A stretch of 64,000 nucleotides of DNA from Geminicoccaceae bacterium (lineage in GTDB: Bacteria > Pseudomonadota > Alphaproteobacteria > Geminicoccales > Geminicoccaceae). The stretch spans positions 124,001-188,000 of the forward strand of contig JANQPX010000049.1 of NCBI GenBank assembly GCA_028285265.1, in the 5' to 3' direction. The position numbers and the translations under genes were made by a program. The notes beneath the pieces were generated by a model. That model ran no database searches, had not been told where the DNA came from, and worked only from the letters and a program-made list of their open reading frames with translations. This document shows, one piece after another, positions 34,497 to 43,602 of the stretch (position 1 is the first letter of the stretch; each line of letters starts with the position of its first letter).

Positions 34497-35474
34497 ATGG
34501 CTGCCGACATCAAAGCGCGCCATGTGCTCTATTGGGCGATCTTGATCGCCTTGATGTGTGCTCTTCCCTTCATCGTTGGCAAGGGTACCCTTCGCACCAT
34601 CATTTTTGCCCAATATCTCGCTATTTTTGCGATGAGTTGGGACTTCATCTCCGGCCGCACCGGTTATATCAGCTTTGGCCATCCCTTCTTGATTGGCATC
34701 GGTGCCTATACGACGGCGATCCTCTCCTACCGCTATGGCGTCCCAGTGGCGATCAGCATCCCCATTGCCGTCTTCATGACGATGCTTGCCGGTACGCTCT
34801 TCTTTCTCCCCGCGCTTCGTATTCGTGGCACGTATTTCGCATTGGTCACGCTTGCCTTCATGGAGCTGATGTATCAGCTCGTCCAGGTGATCCGTCCTGA
34901 CATCACCGGCGGGACGCGAGGCATGTCAGGGATTGAGACGCTGACGACAGGTGCTGTCAGCAATTTCTACCTTTCGCTCGTTTTGATGGTCGCGATCGCT
35001 TTTGGCCTTTGGGCCATTACAAGAACGCAGCTGGGCACGGCATTATCGGCGATCGGTATGAACGAGGATGCGGTCCGTGGTAGTGGCCTCAACACAACCA
35101 AGCTCAAACTCTTCGCTTTCATGGTGTCTGCTTTCGTGGCCGGACTTGGCGGGGCCTTTTACGTGCACTATCTCGGGTCGATTGCGCCGCGGGCGCTCTT
35201 TGACATCAACTTCCTGTTTACGATCATCGTCGCAGCTCTGATCGGTGGCGCTTCCACGATCATCGGGCCGATGGCCGGTGCCTTCTTTTTGACGTTCCTG
35301 CTCGAGTATCTCCGTCCGTTGCTGCCCGGAGCGGAGCGTTACTTCATTTACGGCGGCATTGCTCTTTTGCTCTACGTCTATCAACCCAAAGGCCTTCATG
35401 CGATTTTGACCGATGCGGTCAGTCGGTTGAAGGGACAGCGATCCGAGAGGAGGTCTGGTGACCAGGCTGCTTGA
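34497..35474 (+). CDS. Branched-chain amino acid-type ABC permease (LivM-like)
   Basis: A 325-residue second permease with eight to nine membrane segments. Family signatures are FAMSWDFISGRTGYISFGHPFLIGIGAY, the contact loop GTALSAIGMNEDAVRGSGLNTTKLKLFAFMVSAFVAGLGGAFY and IGGASTIIGPMAGAFF. The C-terminus is charged (RLKGQRSERRSGDQAA) and overlaps the first ATPase gene by 17 bases. It starts one base after the LivH-like stop, indicating coupled translation. Confidence 0.92.
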   Translation: MAADIKARHVLYWAILIALMCALPFIVGKGTLRTIIFAQYLAIFAMSWDFISGRTGYISFGHPFLIGIGAYTTAILSYRYGVPVAISIPIAVFMTMLAGTLFFLPALRIRGTYFALVTLAFMELMYQLVQVIRPDITGGTRGMSGIETLTTGAVSNFYLSLVLMVAIAFGLWAITRTQLGTALSAIGMNEDAVRGSGLNTTKLKLFAFMVSAFVAGLGGAFYVHYLGSIAPRALFDINFLFTIIVAALIGGASTIIGPMAGAFFLTFLLEYLRPLLPGAERYFIYGGIALLLYVYQPKGLHAILTDAVSRLKGQRSERRSGDQAA

Positions 35475-36186
35475 GGTCGAGAAGCTGGTGAAGCGCTTCG
35501 GCGGTCTTATCGCGACCGACGATCTCTCCTTTCAGGTCGAGGAAGGTGAATCTCTCGGCCTGATTGGTCCCAATGGCGCGGGCAAGACAACAGTTTTCAG
35601 CCAGATTATGGGTGAGCTTCGGCAAGACGCCGGCCATATCGCCTTCCGAGGCCGTGACATCTCCAACCTCCCGACCCACGAGCGCATCAAGTCAGGCGTG
35701 GCACGCACCTATCAGGTGCCGCGTCCGTTTCCCGATATGAATGTTGCTGAGAACATCCGGGTGGGTTTGATGCGGGACAGCCTCGGCGCCATGTTGACCA
35801 AGTGGCCGGATCCGGATGCTGAACTCGCAATCGCTGAGAGCGTCGGTTTCAAGTCTGACGATCTGATGCGTCTTCCAAGCCAACTGTCTATGGGTGATCT
35901 CCGAAAGCTTGAGCTTGCCCGTACGCTGGCAACCGAGCCTGAGATTATGTTGCTGGATGAGGTCTTCGCGGGGCTTACTATCGGTGAGATCGCTCAGATT
36001 TCAGACTTGCTCGCTGCCAAACGCCAAGACGGCATGACATTTGTGATTGTCAGTCATGATCTCCGATCCCTGGAGCCACTCGTCGATCGCGTGGTCGCGA
36101 TGTCGTTCGGGAAGGTCATCGCCGAAGGGGCCTTTAAGGACGTGATGAACAACGACGGCGTGCGCGCCGCCTATCTCGGTCACTGA
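35458..36186 (+). CDS. ABC transporter ATPase (LivG-like)
   Basis: A 242-residue ATPase starting at GTG 35458 inside the end of the LivM-like gene. Walker A is GPNGAGKTT (about residues 37-45), the Liv-specific VARTYQVPRPFPDMNVAENI follows, the signature is LSMGDLRKLELARTLA (note LSMGD rather than LSGGQ), Walker B is MLLDEVFAGL and the switch His lies in VSHDLRSL. LivG relatives usually have LSYGxQR; LSMGD is a variant. It is one of two ATPases that drive the importer. Confidence 0.9.
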   Translation: MTRLLEVEKLVKRFGGLIATDDLSFQVEEGESLGLIGPNGAGKTTVFSQIMGELRQDAGHIAFRGRDISNLPTHERIKSGVARTYQVPRPFPDMNVAENIRVGLMRDSLGAMLTKWPDPDAELAIAESVGFKSDDLMRLPSQLSMGDLRKLELARTLATEPEIMLLDEVFAGLTIGEIAQISDLLAAKRQDGMTFVIVSHDLRSLEPLVDRVVAMSFGKVIAEGAFKDVMNNDGVRAAYLGH

Positions 36187-36200
36187 GGTGGAGGGTCGGC

Positions 36201-36905
36201 ATGGCGCTTTTGGAAATTGACAAGCTCTCCGCCTTCTACGGCATGGCGCGCTCGTTGCATGACGTGTCGCTTGAGGTAGAGGAGGGCGCCATCGTCGGCA
36301 TCATCGGGCCGAATGGTGCGGGCAAGTCGACGCTGCTCGACTCGATCATGGGTCTCACAGAGATCGACGGCTCGATCCGACTGAAGGGCCAGGAGCTCTC
36401 GGGCCAGTCGACAGCGGCCATCGTCGAAAACGGCATTGGCTACGCGCCCGAGCGCGCCAACCTATTTCCGTTCATGAGTGTCGAGGACAACTTGCTGGTG
36501 GGCGCCTACACCGCTCGCACCGACATCGAGACACGGCTTGCGACGGCGCATGATCTCTTCCCGGTCCTAAAAGAGCGGCGCAACCAGGAGACCGCGACAT
36601 TGAGTGGGGGCGAGCGCCAGATGGTCTCGCTTGCGCGGGCGCTGATGACCGACCCGAAGCTGTTGCTGGTGGATGAGCCAACCATCGGGCTCGCGCCGAA
36701 GGTCTGTGCAGACATCGCTGCCGTGCTGAAACGGCTGAATGAGGAACTCGGCTTAACCATCCTGATCGCCGAGCAAAATGTAAACTTTGCGATGACGCTC
36801 GCTCAGCATCTTTTCGTTCTCGAAACGGGAGAGATTCGAATTAGTGGCACGGTCGAGACGCTCAAAGACGATGCCAACGTGAGCGACGCGTATTTCGGAC
36901 ATTAA
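36201..36905 (+). CDS. ABC transporter ATPase (LivF-like)
   Basis: A 234-residue ATPase. Walker A GPNGAGKST, LivF-typical IGYAPERANLFPFMSVEDNLLVGAY, signature LSGGERQMVSLARALM, Walker B LLLVDEPTIGLAPKV and the EQNVNFA switch region are visible. It follows the LivG-like gene by 14 bp and completes the five-gene importer. The binding protein, two permeases and two ATPases are all present, so the transporter looks functional. Confidence 0.93.
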   Translation: MALLEIDKLSAFYGMARSLHDVSLEVEEGAIVGIIGPNGAGKSTLLDSIMGLTEIDGSIRLKGQELSGQSTAAIVENGIGYAPERANLFPFMSVEDNLLVGAYTARTDIETRLATAHDLFPVLKERRNQETATLSGGERQMVSLARALMTDPKLLLVDEPTIGLAPKVCADIAAVLKRLNEELGLTILIAEQNVNFAMTLAQHLFVLETGEIRISGTVETLKDDANVSDAYFGH

Positions 36906-36971
36906 ACTCGGGAAAAGGTTCTGGATTTCGATCGGATCTGTTGCCCTTGTGACGTCCTGTCGAGAGGGGGC

Positions 36972-37895
36972 TTAGGCCGACGCAGCGGTGGAGAAATTTC
37001 GTTGATAGGCCCCTGGGGTCATGGCACTTGCTGCCTTGAACAATCGTGTGAAGTGGGCCTGATCGGCATAGCCACAGATATAGCCGACCTCGCTCAGGCT
37101 CATATGACCGGATTGCAGGTAGTGGGCGGCTGCCGTTGCGCGCACTGAAGCCAGGACGTTCGAGTAGGATTCGCCTTGCTGCTTCAAGGCACGCTGTAAG
37201 CTTCGGGGCGATAGGCCAAGTTCGCACGCTGCATCGTCGATCGTCCATCGTCGAAGCAGATCGCTTCGAAACAATGCGCGAAGGGCTTTGGTCGGCGCTT
37301 GGCCTGTTTGGCTTTGATCGACGCTTAGAGCGACGCTCGACCACGTGATTTCCCAGGCGGCTGTCTCCTTTGATAGGGCGGCGACCCGCCAGCCGTCGTC
37401 GAATAACCAGGCATCGCTGCCACGTATCTTCGCCCTTAGACCCTTCACGCCAATGGCGCGCATCAAGGCGATGATGACCCCGAAGACCAGGAGATCCTCC
37501 TCAGCGCGTGGTGGATGACCTGGTTGCTCGCAGAGGTGGCGAAGTGCCAATCGCTTATCCTCGGACTGATCGATGACGATCCGATGTCTTGAGTGTACAA
37601 ACCGCTCAAGCCGTTGCCAGCGTCTGACCAGATCATGCGCGCTGCGCGCTGCCCTGAGTGCGATATGCACGGGTTCTTCCGGCATCTCGTCGATGGCTTC
37701 TCCGATTTTCAGGATGGCCTGTGGCCCGGCAACGGCGAGCACATCTGCCAAGATTGAACGCTTCGTGTCGATCGATAAGTGGGCGCCACGGAAGGGCATT
37801 GAGGCTGGGCACGCCAGGTCGCCCAAATCTTGTTGTTGTCGCGCAAGGCCAGCTTTGACCAGGCGCATCATCGCGGCTGACGCAAAATCCTTCAT
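36972..37895 (-). CDS. AraC-family transcriptional regulator
   Basis: A 307-residue regulator with a C-terminal double helix-turn-helix: WTIDDAACELGLSPRSLQRALKQQGESYSNVLASVRATAAAHYL and LSEVGYICGYADQAHFTRLFKAASAMTPGAYQRN. The N-terminal part matches the AraC subgroup with an arabinose-binding-like helical domain (AGLARQQQDLGDLACPASMPFRG). It starts four bases after the Mo-hydroxylase gene stop and is in the same operon, so it probably controls that operon. The effector is unknown. Confidence 0.9.
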   Translation of the reverse strand: MKDFASAAMMRLVKAGLARQQQDLGDLACPASMPFRGAHLSIDTKRSILADVLAVAGPQAILKIGEAIDEMPEEPVHIALRAARSAHDLVRRWQRLERFVHSRHRIVIDQSEDKRLALRHLCEQPGHPPRAEEDLLVFGVIIALMRAIGVKGLRAKIRGSDAWLFDDGWRVAALSKETAAWEITWSSVALSVDQSQTGQAPTKALRALFRSDLLRRWTIDDAACELGLSPRSLQRALKQQGESYSNVLASVRATAAAHYLQSGHMSLSEVGYICGYADQAHFTRLFKAASAMTPGAYQRNFSTAASA

Positions 37896-37899
37896 CCCG

Positions 37900-39933
37900 T
37901 TACGACCTGAAGTCTTCGGCCCTGAAGGGCAAACGTTCCGGTCGTTTGCCGGTGAGCGCCGCGAATCCGTTGGCGATGGCCGCTGGAGCGGCGGCCATGA
38001 GGGTCTCGCCGGATCCTGTGGGAGATGCCTCTGATTCGATCAAGGCGACCTCGATTTCGGGAACATCTCTTATCGTTGGGATTGGTGAATCCAGGAAGTC
38101 CTGTTCGGCGATGCGTCCGTCAGCAAATGTGAGTCGTTCGGTCAAGACCATACCGATGGACCAAACCAGATTGCCCTCGCATTGCGCGCGCACCTGATCA
38201 GCGTTGACGACCTTGCCACAATCATGAGCGGCGAAGAGGCGCTCGACAAAGGGCGTTCCGTCCTCATCCAAACCGACATCAGCGATCACAGCACCGTAGC
38301 TGGTGTCCTTATAGATCCCGCATCCGACACCCCGTCCTTTTGTGGTTGTCGGCGGTGCCAACTCTGCCACAGCAGTCAACACGGCCTTGAGCCGGGGATC
38401 GGTGATATGATCGAGGCGAAAGGCGATGGGGTCCCGGTTGGTAGCCCGGGCACAAGCCTCCATTGCCATGTCGATCGCTAGTGTGTTCGGCCCGGCACCG
38501 AGGCCTCGCCATGCGCCAGTGTGGACGGGAAGGCGCTCCAAGTCATAGCCGATGGCTCTCGCGCCCAAACGATAGGGTGGGAGCGCATTTCTTGCCGAGC
38601 CGAAGTCACCGATGAAGTCGGTGAAGAATTGCAGCCAGCGCGGCATGGCCGCGTTGGTGAAGATGACATGGCCAGAGGAGAATCGGTGGCGCCAATCCTT
38701 GACCTGACCGTCTTGCACCCGAGCCTGCAGGCGATGGCTGGTCGCTGGACGATGATAGGCAAGTATCATTTCCTGGCCGCGTGTCCACTGCACCTTAACC
38801 GGCCGTTCGATGGCATGGGACAGAGCCGCTGCCTCGATCTCGACCATAGGCAAGACCTTCCCACCGAATGCACCGCCAGTGCGTTTGGGGATGACGATGA
38901 TCGCCTCCTCATTGAGGTCGAACCGATCGGCCAATGTATCGCGGACATAAAATGGATCTTGGGAGCCGACCCATAGGCGACCGCCATCTCGCCCCATGTC
39001 GGCGACGGCTGCCCTCGGCTCGATCGCTGCGTGGGCAGCCATCGGCGTGTCGATACGCATATCAACATCCCAGGCCGCCTCCTCTTCAATCGTCTCATTG
39101 ACGACGTCGTAGTCCACGCTGTCCCGGGCCAGTCGCCGATCAATATCCAGCGCCCGCTCGATCGTGTCGTTATCTGGGATCTCTCCGATGTCCCAATCCA
39201 CGGAAAGGGCTGCCTCGATCCGATCCAGGGCTGATGGTGTGGCGCCGATAATCCCGAGACCTCGGCTCTTGTTGAACTGGAGCGTGTCGTCCTCCACGAG
39301 AGCGACGAAACCGCGATCGGCCTTGGCAGCTTCGGCATCGAAGGCTTGGGGTCTCGATGGGATTTCCGGTGAGACCGGCGCACGCAGGACACGGCCAAAG
39401 ACCATATTTGGTAGGCGGACATCGGCGGCAAAGAGGGGTTGGCCAAAGACGATCCGATCCAGGTCGACGATGGGCACATCGTCTTTGATGGTGCCCGGAC
39501 GAAAAGCGCGCAGTTCGTCAAGAGGGCGCTCTTCGACCTCTATCGGACCACGTCGTCCGGCAGCGAGTGCATCTCGGAGTGCGGCGCAGGCTTGGGCGAG
39601 AGGCAAGGCGTAGTCTTGAATACTCTCACTGCCGACGGTCGCACGATAGGGCGCAATATTGTTGGTGTCTGGAGTGACCACGTCGATCGCTTCCCAAGCC
39701 ACATCCAATTCAGCGCAGGCCACCTGCTTTAAACCGGTTGAGATATTTTGGCCAAGCTCGGCGCGAGGCAAGGACAGGAGATAGCGACCGTCTCGATAGG
39801 CAATCCAGCTCAGGGCATCGGCAGCTTCAGCGTCCGGCCTTCCGGGGATGGTCGGGAAGGCCGACGCGGGTGTGGTGACGATGGCGAAGGCCGCGGCTCC
39901 ACCCGACATCGTCAAAAAGCTGCGCCGTCTCAT
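37900..39933 (-). CDS. Molybdenum hydroxylase large subunit, isoquinoline 1-oxidoreductase beta-like
   Basis: A 677-residue xanthine-oxidase-family catalytic subunit. ATG 39933 overlaps the 2Fe-2S gene stop and gives an N-terminal Tat-like signal (RRRSFLTMSGGAAAFAIVTTPASA), so the enzyme is likely periplasmic. Molybdopterin-cytosine-dinucleotide-binding motifs include FGRVLRAPVSPE, TGGAFGGKVLP, the variable GAWRGLGAGPNTLAIDM and the active-site Glu in TGSGETLMAA near the C-terminus. This subtype has no separate FAD subunit and usually passes electrons to a cytochrome c. It hydroxylates an N-heterocycle or aldehyde; the substrate is unknown. It forms an operon with IorA- and AraC-type genes. 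Confidence 0.9.
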   Translation of the reverse strand: MRRRSFLTMSGGAAAFAIVTTPASAFPTIPGRPDAEAADALSWIAYRDGRYLLSLPRAELGQNISTGLKQVACAELDVAWEAIDVVTPDTNNIAPYRATVGSESIQDYALPLAQACAALRDALAAGRRGPIEVEERPLDELRAFRPGTIKDDVPIVDLDRIVFGQPLFAADVRLPNMVFGRVLRAPVSPEIPSRPQAFDAEAAKADRGFVALVEDDTLQFNKSRGLGIIGATPSALDRIEAALSVDWDIGEIPDNDTIERALDIDRRLARDSVDYDVVNETIEEEAAWDVDMRIDTPMAAHAAIEPRAAVADMGRDGGRLWVGSQDPFYVRDTLADRFDLNEEAIIVIPKRTGGAFGGKVLPMVEIEAAALSHAIERPVKVQWTRGQEMILAYHRPATSHRLQARVQDGQVKDWRHRFSSGHVIFTNAAMPRWLQFFTDFIGDFGSARNALPPYRLGARAIGYDLERLPVHTGAWRGLGAGPNTLAIDMAMEACARATNRDPIAFRLDHITDPRLKAVLTAVAELAPPTTTKGRGVGCGIYKDTSYGAVIADVGLDEDGTPFVERLFAAHDCGKVVNADQVRAQCEGNLVWSIGMVLTERLTFADGRIAEQDFLDSPIPTIRDVPEIEVALIESEASPTGSGETLMAAAPAAIANGFAALTGKRPERLPFRAEDFRS

Positions 39934-40388
39934 GACAGTGCCTCCGCTGCCTGCTTGATTGCAGCCCGGATGCGCCGATAGGTACCGCAGCGGCAAAGAT
40001 TGCCCTCCATCGCCGCCTCGATCTCGTCGTCACTTGGTCGTGGTGTTTTGCGAAGCAACGCTGCAGCGGACATCATCTGGCCGGCCTGACAATAGCCGCA
40101 TTGGGGAACACGTTGCTCCATCCAAGCAGATTGGAGAGGATGCGGCTGCTCGGGTTTGCCTAACCCTTCGATGGTTTCGACCAGCGAGTCTTCCAAAGAT
40201 CCGGCGATCTCAAGGCAAGAGCGGCGCGCCTCGCCATCGATGATGACGGTGCAGGCACCGCATTGGCCGAGGCCGCAGCCAAATTTTGCGCCGACGAGCC
40301 CCAGCGCTTCACGGAGGACGTAGAGCAACGGCTCTTCTCTCCAGTCATCGGGGAGGGTTTGCACCACGCCATTGATCGTCAGCTTCAT
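39930..40388 (-). CDS. Molybdenum hydroxylase 2Fe-2S subunit (IorA-like)
   Basis: A 152-residue iron-sulfur subunit. The N-terminal plant-type [2Fe-2S] cluster has Cys38, Cys43 and Cys46 (FGCGLGQCGAC) plus the Cys in RRSC; the C-terminal four-helix domain holds the second cluster in QCGYCQAGQ and LCRCGTY. It passes electrons from the molybdenum centre to the acceptor. It is the first gene of the operon, and its stop codon overlaps the start of the Mo-subunit gene. The 223 bp upstream to the ABC ATPase stop may contain the promoter. Confidence 0.94.
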   Translation of the reverse strand: MKLTINGVVQTLPDDWREEPLLYVLREALGLVGAKFGCGLGQCGACTVIIDGEARRSCLEIAGSLEDSLVETIEGLGKPEQPHPLQSAWMEQRVPQCGYCQAGQMMSAAALLRKTPRPSDDEIEAAMEGNLCRCGTYRRIRAAIKQAAEALS

Positions 40389-40611
40389 GAGACCTCTCCA
40401 TCAATCTGCTGCCTAGGTTAGCAGTCAGGTCTAGTTTGTATTGAATGATCGCGCCAAAAGGCGGGGCGTGGTGCTCAACCGGTACTGGGGCATAGCTGGA
40501 TTGAGCTCGAGGAGCCACTGGAGACGTAGTGTGGCCAGTATGTCGGCGAGCTCCATCCCTGTCGGCAGCTACAGGGGTGCGCGGCGACACGATTGGCACG
40601 CAGGTGCCTCG

Positions 40612-41352
40612 TCAGGAAAAAATGGGAATGACCGACGTGGCTATTTTGCCATGAGCATCAACTTGAACAGTGCGAATGGGGAGGCCGTAAAGGGCTTCCA
40701 GATGTCGTTCGGTCAACATCTCTTTTGCGTCGCCCCACTGATGCCGGTCGACATCATGCATCAACAGAACCTTGTTCGCGAGATGCATGGCGTGCTGCGG
40801 GAAATGCGTCGTCAGCAGGATGGTAAGGCCGTTCTCGGCTGCCACCCGGCGAAGTGTCGACAGAATGGTGTCCTGATTTCTAAAATCGAGGGCTGAGGCT
40901 GGCTCGTCCAAAATGAGAAGGTCGCAGTCGGAGGCGAGCGCCCTCGCAATTAGTACCAACTGGCGCTCGCCGCCGCTCAAGCGATCAAATGAACGTTCGG
41001 CGTAGTCGCGCAGTCCAAGCTGATCAAGGGCGGCGTGGGCCCTTTGGAAATCTTGAGACGTCGGCGAGCGAAAAACGCCGATCTGACTGGCACGACCCAT
41101 CACCACCATGTCGATAGCCTTGTAGGCGAACGCCACCTCGGTGCGTTGCGGCACATAGCCTATTCGCCCGGTGACCTGGATTGTGCCCTCCTGTGGCTTT
41201 AAGAGACCGACGATCGCTTTGAGGAGTGTTGTCTTGCCCCTGCCATTCGGGCCGAGGATGGCAACCATGTCACCGGGTTCTGCTTCAAAGCTTATGCCCC
41301 GATAGATCCAGCGATCACCGAAGCGGAAACCGGCTTGGTCGACGGCGATCAT
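40612..41352 (-). CDS. FecCD-type ABC importer ATPase
   Basis: A 246-residue ATPase of the metal-chelate/vitamin B12 importer class. Walker A is GPNGRGKTT (an Arg replaces the usual Ala/Ser at the fifth position), the signature LSGGERQLVLIARALA, Walker B LLILDEPASALD, and the switch His TTHFPQHAM are present. The start overlaps the permease stop by four bases. It powers the importer encoded by the following two genes (upstream on this strand). Confidence 0.92.
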   Translation of the reverse strand: MIAVDQAGFRFGDRWIYRGISFEAEPGDMVAILGPNGRGKTTLLKAIVGLLKPQEGTIQVTGRIGYVPQRTEVAFAYKAIDMVVMGRASQIGVFRSPTSQDFQRAHAALDQLGLRDYAERSFDRLSGGERQLVLIARALASDCDLLILDEPASALDFRNQDTILSTLRRVAAENGLTILLTTHFPQHAMHLANKVLLMHDVDRHQWGDAKEMLTERHLEALYGLPIRTVQVDAHGKIATSVIPIFS

Positions 41353-42425
41353 TCGTTGGTCCAGCCCTTGTTCGCCGCGCGCCGCAAGAGATAGGCAAAT
41401 ACGGGCGCACCGATCAGTGCTGTGATAATGCCAACCGGGACTTCTGCAGCAATCGCCGTGCGCGCTAGATTGTCGACATGGATGAGGTAGATCGCGCCGA
41501 TCACAGCCGCCGCGGGAATCAGAACGCGGTGATCTGGGCCAGTCAGCATGCGAGCAAAATGAGGGATGACGAGGCCGACCCAGCCGATGATGCCGGCCGC
41601 AGCAACGACGGCGGCGCTAATTAGAGCGACGGCCGCCAAGACGATCCATCGGATGCGCTCGATATGGGGCATAAGCGTGCCAGCCTCCTCGTCGCCGAGT
41701 GACAACACGTTGATCTGAAAGCGAAGGAGGTAGACGAGCGTGCTGCCGATCACGACCGGAAGCGCGATGAGCCAGACCTTGTCGTAGCTTGCCGATGCAA
41801 AGCTGCCCATGAGCCAGAAAACGATAGCGGGTAGTTTGTCATCGGGATCCGCGACGAATTTGGTTAGCGAGACGAGGGCCGAGAAGAAAGCGCTGGTCAC
41901 GATGCCGGAAAGCACAAGCATCAGGATTGAAGCGCGTCCCTGTTGTCGGCTGATCAGATAGACGATGATCATCGCAGCCATGCCGAAGGCGAAGGCCGAT
42001 CCGATCAGGAGAAAGCGGCTTTCGGAGACCAAAATGGCGAAGGCACCACCGAATGCCGCGCCCGACGAGACGCCGATGATCTGTGGGCCGACCAAAGGAT
42101 TACGGAAGATGCCTTGAAGGGCTGCGCCTGTGACGGCAAGGCCGGCACCGGCAAGGGCTGCGAGTAGGATGCGCGGCATGCGGATCAGTTCGACCACGCG
42201 TTCTTCTGTACTGGTCCAAAAGGGCTCGGCAGGGATCACGTTGGCCATGAGGATGCCGATGACATGGGACACCGGCACGGGAAAACGGCCGATCGCGAGG
42301 GAGACAAGTGCACTGCCGGCGAAGATCGTGATTAGAAGGGGCCACAAACCGACCTTCCATCGCGATCTCACCGTCAGTTCGTCGTCGGTGCTGTCGGTCG
42401 CACTACGGGTCGCGGCAGGTTTCAA
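41349..42425 (-). CDS. FecCD-family ABC importer permease
   Basis: A 358-residue permease with about nine to ten membrane segments. FecCD features: RMPRILLAALAGAGLAVTGAALQGIFRNPLVGPQIIGVSSGAAFGGAFAIL, and GWVGLVIPHFARMLTGPDHRVLIPAAAVIGA. It imports an iron-siderophore, cobalamin, or another metal complex. It pairs with the ATPase that follows and the binding protein upstream, with four-base overlaps on both sides. Confidence 0.92.
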   Translation of the reverse strand: MKPAATRSATDSTDDELTVRSRWKVGLWPLLITIFAGSALVSLAIGRFPVPVSHVIGILMANVIPAEPFWTSTEERVVELIRMPRILLAALAGAGLAVTGAALQGIFRNPLVGPQIIGVSSGAAFGGAFAILVSESRFLLIGSAFAFGMAAMIIVYLISRQQGRASILMLVLSGIVTSAFFSALVSLTKFVADPDDKLPAIVFWLMGSFASASYDKVWLIALPVVIGSTLVYLLRFQINVLSLGDEEAGTLMPHIERIRWIVLAAVALISAAVVAAAGIIGWVGLVIPHFARMLTGPDHRVLIPAAAVIGAIYLIHVDNLARTAIAAEVPVGIITALIGAPVFAYLLRRAANKGWTNE

Positions 42426-43501
42426 TTCGGCGCGAAGATCTCGTAATGCGCGGCGGTTGCATTCATGTCGAGGCGAAGAATGTTGTCGACATCGGCTTCC
42501 GTGACGCCCTGGCCGTAGATTTTTTGGTAACTCTCGTCGATGCGTTCAGCAAGGCCCCAATCAAAGGTTTCGGGGTGGAGAACCATGCTCAGCCACAGCC
42601 AGGTGAGGGGGGATTCCTGATTGGGTGGATCCCAACGGTAGCCACCAAGCGGCATCTTGTAGACACGGCGGTTTTTCACGGCACTGAGATCGGCAAGGAG
42701 GGGATTGTTGTAAACATCCTCCGGCGAAAGCTTGGCCTCGAAGCCATTCAGCAAGATGACTTCCGGATCCCAGGCGATGATCTGTTCGACACCGACCACC
42801 GCGAACATGCCGAGCTCATTGGCGACGTTTTGGCCACCAGCGAGGTCGATGTAGAAGTTGTTGTAGGACTTGCCGCCAGCAACGCGAAGTTCGGAGAGAT
42901 AGTTCATGAAATAGAGCACACGCGGACGGTCAGCAGGGGCGATCTTGTCAGTCTCGGTCTTGAGCATGGCTTGAACGTCGTCGCGCCAGGCGATCATCTC
43001 AGCGGCCTTTTCTTCCTTGCCCAGGACTGTTCCCATGATCTCCAGCCAACGCCGGGTGAAAGCTTCCTGGCCGATCTTGATCAGAGCGACGTTGAGACCG
43101 GCATTGACGATCGGGTCGATAATATCGTCATTCAAATGACCCCACTGAAAGACCAGATCAGGCTCGAGCTTCAAAAGCTCCTCAACATTGGGGACGAAGC
43201 TGAAGCCTTTGCCCGTGATATCGGACGGAATCTTCAGCGCTTCTGGAAAGAATCGCTCCAAGATGTAGCCTTTGATCGCGGCCTTCGACAATTGATGCAT
43301 GCCGACGAGACGATCAGCACTGCCATCGACGGCCATGAACATCGAGGCCGCCGGGATCGGAATGGTGACGACGCGCTCGGCTTCGCCCTCCAGCGTAACC
43401 GTTCGTTCTCGCTGATCCAGAATGGTGATCGGCTCAGCGATAGCGCCGCCAGCACCGATCATCAGCACAGACATCATTATCAGGGTACGCATCAAGATCA
43501 T
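42422..43501 (-). CDS. FecB/BtuF-type periplasmic substrate-binding protein
   Basis: A 359-residue class III binding protein. ATG 43501 is chosen because GGGAG lies nine bases upstream; ATG 43507 is an alternative. It has a signal peptide (RTLIMMSVLMIGAGGAIA) and then EPITILDQRERTVTLEGEAERVVTIP, the usual FecB start, VEELLKLEPDLVFQWGHL and VEQIIAWDPEVILLNG. It would capture a metal chelate. Its place beside a FmdE-like gene and near a molybdenum hydroxylase raises the possibility of molybdenum or tungsten, but iron is the default guess. Confidence 0.87.
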   Translation of the reverse strand: MILMRTLIMMSVLMIGAGGAIAEPITILDQRERTVTLEGEAERVVTIPIPAASMFMAVDGSADRLVGMHQLSKAAIKGYILERFFPEALKIPSDITGKGFSFVPNVEELLKLEPDLVFQWGHLNDDIIDPIVNAGLNVALIKIGQEAFTRRWLEIMGTVLGKEEKAAEMIAWRDDVQAMLKTETDKIAPADRPRVLYFMNYLSELRVAGGKSYNNFYIDLAGGQNVANELGMFAVVGVEQIIAWDPEVILLNGFEAKLSPEDVYNNPLLADLSAVKNRRVYKMPLGGYRWDPPNQESPLTWLWLSMVLHPETFDWGLAERIDESYQKIYGQGVTEADVDNILRLDMNATAAHYEIFAPN

Positions 43502-43602
43502 TGTCATTGTCTCCCATTTGCACAAAGGAGAGAGGGAGATGCCTGGTGAGTCAAGACGACGGTTTCTGCGGTCTCAGTACATTCGGAGCATGACGCCCGA
43601 AA

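Noticed and set aside
33674..34513. 279-codon open frame on the minus strand, very rich in Asp, His and Arg
   Set aside because: Mirror image of a hydrophobic permease gene; such His/Asp-rich antisense frames are an expected artefact of membrane-protein codons.
42446..43549. Long 367-codon open frame on the plus strand
   Set aside because: It lies exactly antisense to the FecB-like binding protein gene, whose protein has clear signal peptide and family motifs; the plus-strand product has none.
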